64,000 bases of DNA, taken from Pyrrhosoma nymphula (Eukaryota > Arthropoda > Insecta > Odonata > Coenagrionidae). Positions 58,001 to 64,000 of this stretch are shown here, piece after piece (positions within the stretch are counted from its first letter, which is position 1; each line of letters starts with the position of its first letter). The stretch covers positions 15,539,501-15,603,500 of the forward strand of contig OY754335.1 of the NCBI GenBank assembly GCA_963573305.1, written 5' to 3'. A model generated the notes under the pieces. The model saw nothing but the letters and a program-made list of their open reading frames with translations. It was not told the DNA's origin and ran no database searches. A program made the translations under genes and the position numbers.

Positions 58001-61000
58001 CAAGTTTTCATACCTCTGCCCTGGTTCAATCGTAATCACCGTTTTCTTTGCTGGTCGGAAGTGGATTAGTAAATAACGATTAAATGCGATTTTAGAATCG
58101 TAATCAAATATCAATCATCATTTAGATTAATCTCCTGTTATGTCTGTGACTTAAGGAATCACTTATTAGGTAATTGCTGTCCTTAGTTACTTGAAGTATA
58201 ATTACTATCATAATAGGCCGTCATCAGTCAGGATTGCAGCCGCTCTCCATTATATTTCCTTTTCATTTTTCGTGTCTATTTCTTGATAATGTCTTATTTT
58301 AAAATTCCCCTTAATTCACTTCATATAATCTATCCTTATCGTCTTCAGGAGGTTTTTATGCCATTGTATTTAATAATTGGGTCTCCCGTTTCTTCTCAAA
58401 GTTTTCATTTAGAATCTTTCCTCCCCAAATCTTCATATGTATGAGTTACATAGAAATTGATGAATTCAAAATTGCTTCTTTTTCCTCATGAACGATATAT
58501 TGGTGATTATTATTCAATACCCGCAGGACCACGCTTTCGCCAGTATTTCGTTTAGAATGCCTTATCTCACCACCCCACTACAACGCGCCAGGGTGAGCAG
58601 TGCCCATAATTTCTCAGGAACGAAATTTCCCTCTCCTCCTCTGGCCATCATCTAGTCGCAAGTAATGGTTTATCTCCCCCAGCATAACAGCTTGCAGACA
58701 AAAGGTCGATGCGCTCCCCCTCAATTCCTTGGTGTGTACGTGTTAAAGGGGGAAAGTGCTTTGCAGTGTGGGCACTTGAGATGGGTTCCCATGTGAGGTG
58801 GGGAGGGGTGTTCTGCGAAAAAGATGTGGGAGGAATTTCTCGTGATGGAATTGGGAGGTGGGGGAGGAAGCGTTTGGGTATTTATTCCGAACACCTGACG
58901 CCCATAACAGTCGAACATATGTCTCAGGCAGCCAGGGGACAGGGACTGAGGAGCGTTTCTGGGGATGAGAGGAGTTTTGTGCTTCTGAGCCAGCCAGCCA
59001 CAATCTCTAGGCGCCACTCCCTCGTTGATGGGAGGGGCTATTCATTTAAGGGCGTCGGTTTTGGTGAGGGCCCTGCGGGGCAGTAAGTTTCATCCTCCCA
59101 TGTGCCTCAGGAGTGGGAGTTAGGTAGCGAATCATTCGGAATTCGGGTTGCTAGAGGGACGTTGAATCTGTTGATAAACCGGTGTCATATCAGTATACTC
59201 CGTTTAACAACGTATTATATGGGGTCTAGTAATTCACTGTATACGGGTAAATAAAAAACTGTAAAAATCAAAACAGAAATCTACAAACACCTTTGATTTT
59301 ATTGTGACACTAGGATTGTACAGAAATGTGATGATTGGTGAAATAGAGTTTTCTTTTAGATGAATAATGAATCTGCGAGAATGATTGAAAGAATAAACAA
59401 TGAAGACGTTTAACGAAGAGCTTTGGAGAAAATATGCTCCATTAAAACTGCAAAATTTAAGGGAAAAAGATATATGACATATTTGGAGACAATGACCTCC
59501 TGAAATTAGTGATGAAAGGGAAAATAAAAGGGGAGATTACGTATTAGAATAAAGGCTCGAATAAATGTGGAATATTATTAACAATGTAACTGCTAGGAAT
59601 GATGAGGGGACAGTGTGATCTGAAAATGGAATGGAAAAATGAGCTACAGCAAAGTATGTATATGTACTTTGAATTGATGACTGCTAGTGACGACGATTGT
59701 AATGGCATAAATAAGGAAATGATTCTGACGTTTTTTCTGCACTATGGTTTACTGATGATATCTCAATGGTACATACATGAGTGCTCGACTTTGATTAATA
59801 GAATGCATTAATATTACAAGCATAATTGGTATAACTATAGATTTATAAAAAGCACGAATCTTCCTGCATTACGGTAATGTTGGAGGAATGCAGTAACTAC
59901 CTATGCAATTTTAGAGAGGCTGAAATTTAATTACCTGAAACACTCTCTAGGTTATTGAATACACTGGTAATGCTAGTGAAAGTTTTATTGTACAAATTTA
60001 TATCGAAAAAGTCACAAAAACTAGTTTGGAGGAATGTGTTTACAGACTGCATCAGTTTATTCCTTCTTTACTTGTTTCGTGAGACTTAAAAAAAGATTTA
60101 TTATGAAATTATTCTCTCTGCACTTGACTAATGGAATGACACTAACAGTTATAAATGCGTCCATTAAAAAAAGCAATCCTATTACTCGGCTGAGACTAGA
60201 AATTTGTGGTCAAATCACAGTTGGCGGAATGTCTTCTCAAAGGTTGTTATACTGTCGGAGACAAAATTTTCGAATCGATAATCCTCTCCATTGCTAATTT
60301 AACATTTCTCGGGTACAAAAACACGCTTTTAGTTTTAGTGAAAAGTTGCGGTAACCTCATATTTTCTCTTTTTTGGAGCAAATAAAACTTAACAGTCCGC
60401 GAGTAGTGCACGTTTTAATCAGAATGTAATATTGTCCTTCGCTAATTTGATGAAATATGCGAGTGACTGAGTAAATAGTTTCTCCTTTTATTTTAATTTA
60501 TGTTTTGACCAAGTGTCCTCATTTACGGCAACATCTTCGCGAAAAAGAATTGTTGGGGTTCGATAGGGGAGGGGGTTGGGGAAGATAGGTTGCATAACTT
60601 GTCTCGACACGGGTTCTAATTAATTCCCAAATTAATAGAGTTGGATGGGTTTGCGAAGCCTGTATCGGAGTCTCTTTTCATTCGGTCCCTTTTCCGTCTT
60701 TTTCGTTCACCATGATCCCTCATGATCTTTTCATTCCAATTCACCTTCAGCCTTTATCTTTTTCTCATTCCCTTTTATACTGCAGGGCACACCACAGGTC
60801 CCGTCGGATTGGCATTTCGGTGGCTGAGCAGTTTTAGTTCGTTTGGGAGCGGGGTAGAGCGGAGGAGTAGGGGGGAGGGTCGCGTATGGAAGGAGGTGCG
60901 AGGCTCCAGCAGTTCTTGGAGGCGTGAGGGGAAAAAAAACGGGACCGAGGAAGGGAGGGGTAGAAACTCCTTCATTTGCAGGGGATGGAGTCGGGATATG

Positions 61001-64000
61001 TTCGAGGAACTCCCGATTTCCCGAGGAGGACTTGCACAATCTTTAATTTTCCTCGAAGGGAGTAGACGCGTAGGAAAAGAGGAATTTCGGTCACAGAGAT
61101 TTTTACTAGCGCTCTTCGAGTTTTATTTTTTTCTACTTCTTATTTCTGTCTCTCGCCCGCCGTTGGCGCGAGTGCATAAATTCAGAGCAACTTCTTCCTC
61201 TCTTTTTTTTCCGTGTGCCCACTAATTTTTCGTCCGTTTTCTATTTCCATTTTTATTTTCCGGTAGACTAACCCTATCCCAAATCCCCTTCCACCTCTAT
61301 AGTTTCCCCTTCTATGTATATTTCTAAAAATCTAGTTCACAGTCTCTTTATAATGTCCCGTGAGTTATTTATAAGGATGTATTTTATTCACTTCACTCGA
61401 GGCTATTGGTTGAGAAGGTACCTAATAAAATATCTTCTATATTTTTAACAGTGGCAAATGTGCTATGTGCGAAACCTTTTTGCACATACACTCTAACTAC
61501 GCAGGCATGTTGTTAATCTCGCTTCGGGTACTTAGTCGAGTTGAATTTGCTGTGCTAACCGAAAGTTTTCCACACTCTTCTCGTGAATCATATTAAAGAC
61601 GACATTTATAGCGTATTTAATGCGTGTGCTATGTAGCATGCTCACGTAGAGCGTGGAAATTCTTAAAAACAGCAGAGAAATGTTTTAGTAATATTAGAAA
61701 GTGTTTTCTCTATTAACTCAATGGTTGAATTCATTAACGGTAAAAATATGAAAAAAAGCTGTTAGTAAATAATTGTCCACGTCCATAAAAAATCATGCCC
61801 CAATATCCACCTGAAATGCTTCCTTTAATTTTGTCCTTTTGATAAATCATTATGTTTAATGCTACATATTATCATTTTGATAAATGATTAACAAATCGGG
61901 AATATCAGATTAATACTTTTGCTTGTATTACGTAGATCATTAGTTGGTTATGTTAATATGATTCACACTATAGTCGTGTGAATTTATTCTTTTTTGATGC
62001 CAATGCAGAAGATTTATCCCACAAGAGAAGGACAAATGTTTTCAATTGAGAATTTCTGCAACTATACATCATGCGTAAAAATTAATGTCAAAAGTAGGCA
62101 AATGTGCAAGTGAAAAATATAGTTGAACCAAAGCAGGTTCAAATTTTGGGAAGAACTGGAAGAGAGGGAATAGATGAAAACTATTTTAACAGCTTTACCT
62201 TGGTACTACGATTACGCTGTAATGTTGGCTAACACTAACCTTTCGGTTAAATAATGGCTTTCCAAATTTTCAGCTATTCAGTTTACGATACACTTTTATT
62301 GCAAAATTTAAGACTAACGTGGTGTCCTCCTTTATGTTATTATGTAAGCATGTTACTAGAAGGTACGCTAATACAAATATATATAAAATCCACATCTATC
62401 TAAATCTAAAATATTATTATTTTTGCTTAATCTGGCTTAAATATTTATAGAGTTAGAAATACCAAACTTTATAATCCTCTGGTAATATTAGTAAAATTAG
62501 TTTGTAGTGTAAAATAATAGAAAAATCCAGTTACACTTTTTAAATTCATGTTAAAAAAATATACTTTTCGAGCATGAAATAAGTTACAAAAAAAGATATT
62601 TATCTCAATTGGATAGCGCTTGTTTCATAGTTACTTAAAAATCTGAGGCTGGATGATTTCCATTATCATTGTCCTGCGTTAAGTCAATTGTTTTGCTTTC
62701 ACATAAGAGGATTGACTTCTTGTTCAATAACATGATCGCATCGAGAAATAGCATTTAACCCTTAAAGGCATCATTAGTTTGAATACCAAATATTAACGAC
62801 TAACTCCGTGGTTCCAGCGTCGCTTCAAATAGCTCGACAGGTTTCACCTAGCTACGTCTTTCTTTAGCAAGTTTGCAAACAGCAGCATAAGTGATATTTG
62901 GAATGAATAATGAAGCAGTTGAAATGTGTTAAAACCTTTACTCAGGGGAAATAAAAACCCTTAACCACTGCTTAACTTGGTGAAACATGGTATTAGTTTA
63001 CTTCTGCGGGAAGAAAGGGAACGTTCAAAAGGTGGTTTTATTTGCGGAAAAAACTTCAGTGAAAAAATTAATGAATTTACGTATTTCAATATATCCATAA
63101 GTTGTTTATGCTAATATAACAAATTTATACTACCTAAATTTGTTCAGATAGTGGAACTCAAGTAATTGGAAAGGAGATTTTGACTGCAATGCAATTTCCA
63201 GAAAATATGTCTAGCCTGAATTAAAAAATGTTATTATAAAGTAACGGTTCGGGTTTTAAAACCTCGGTTCTACAATATTTGTTTCCTAATGCGAAAAATT
63301 TAAGTGAATTACATGGGAGGCTTCAAAACCAAATGGCACCTTTTGTTAACATGATTACTGTCGACGGATAACGTTGCACTCCAGCTAATTGCCGTAATCA
63401 TACAGAACAATTCACGTATTGGACAAAGGCACACAGAGGATCCTATCTACCATGTACTTCATTTTTAGCGATTTTATTTGAGGAATGGAAATCAGCATGT
63501 CGGACAAATAATGGAATCAAACGCAAAAACATATGGATAGTAAAATTCTTCAACCAAAAGATTGGTTTAATTCCCATGTAATACTTAAAAAAGAAGCACT
63601 AGAGTGGAAATATTTAAGTATTTTATTTTTTTATCGTATGATTTTTTATTAACTTTGCTATAGAAACGTCATTAATAAATAGGATACACAATGACTTCTT
63701 AAACCTTTAACTGACGTTAAGCATATCCTAGTTTGAAAGTGAGCACGCAAGAAGTGTAGTTTAAGGACTCTCTTATCTTAAAAACCCGTCACTATATTTA
63801 CATTTCCATTGGTCGCTTATGGTGTCGGAAATCGTCTACGAAATATGCCGCCGGAGGAGTTTTTTGGGTCTTATCTTCTAGCTGAGACTCACCAAAAAGG
63901 CATCGCAACACCCCCAGTTCACCCCTCTTCTTCCCTACTTATCCTATTTCTAAGCTCTCCTTCCGTTCTCACGATAAGGAAGCCAATTTCCCGCCTTTAT
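55051..64000. other. No recognisable gene
   Basis: Mostly AT-rich and closed in all frames. GC-richer or strand-biased patches at about 55730-56110, 58680-59110 and 60840-61000 give frames of 85-167 residues (for example plus 60722-61225, plus 55942-56391, plus 58709-59086) with no recognisable motif and with competing frames. A hairpin-like GGGAGTATTC/GATACTCCC precedes this at 54074. No repeat family was recognised in 61000-64000. Confidence 0.5.

Noticed and set aside
60722..61225. 167-residue plus-strand frame
   Set aside because: Starts in hydrophobic low-complexity sequence and passes through a G-rich tract giving Arg/Gly/Glu. No recognisable domain.

Overview
The window is animal nuclear DNA, most likely from an arthropod and probably an insect. 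The evidence is long AT-rich non-coding stretches, arthropod-type transposons (BEL/Pao, mariner, a CR1/jockey-like LINE and an RTE-like LINE), microsatellites, tRNA-derived SINE-like pieces, and a primer-binding site that fits the insect form of initiator tRNA-Met. I see no bacterial operons, CRISPR array, rRNA, or canonical stand-alone tRNA gene. I cannot name the species.

Only two reading frames are supported as substantial proteins, and both belong to retrotransposons. The first is a complete BEL/Pao LTR element at 39208-46112 on the minus strand. It has 339-bp LTRs that look identical, a 5-bp target duplication (GATGG), a primer-binding site, an array of 79-bp tandem repeats in the leader, and one uninterrupted 1738-residue Gag-Pol. 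The second is a 5'-truncated CR1/jockey-like LINE at 47332 to about 49710 (minus), with a 743-residue frame holding a complete reverse transcriptase, a 3' stem-loop and an ACATCT tail.

The rest, left to right: 1-11240 is mostly featureless with polypyrimidine/polypurine tracts; 11241-11856 holds two mariner fragments in opposite orientations that share a duplicated segment; 11918-12218 is a fold-back repeat with an adjacent ribozyme-like motif; 15850-16838 has SINE-like pieces and GA and TA microsatellites; 19875-20292 is a terminal-inverted-repeat element; 21603-22244 is a decayed RTE-like LINE 3' end; 23938-24461 is a large inverted repeat; 28261-28410 and 31190-31367 are palindromes; 35107-35241 is a weak candidate exon; 37297-37748 is a MITE flanked by TAA; 46363-46540 is a decayed inverted pair; 54880-55050 is a further palindrome; and 55051-64000 has no recognised feature.

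The most interesting signal is dispersed. At least five places (12188-12218, 28328-28362, 31245-31280, 54927-55003, and more decayed at 46363-46540 and 50926-50957) carry variants of CTGANGAT, then a hairpin, then GAAAC, usually followed within 0-4 bases by GTC. That matches the catalytic core of a type I hammerhead ribozyme, and several copies sit in palindromes. Hammerhead motifs are known from Penelope-like retroelements and related small retroelements. I infer a family of such elements here, but the fold is not proven.

No host gene can be called with confidence. The window is best read as intergenic or intronic DNA shaped by transposons, where the two LINE/LTR proteins serve only their own elements.
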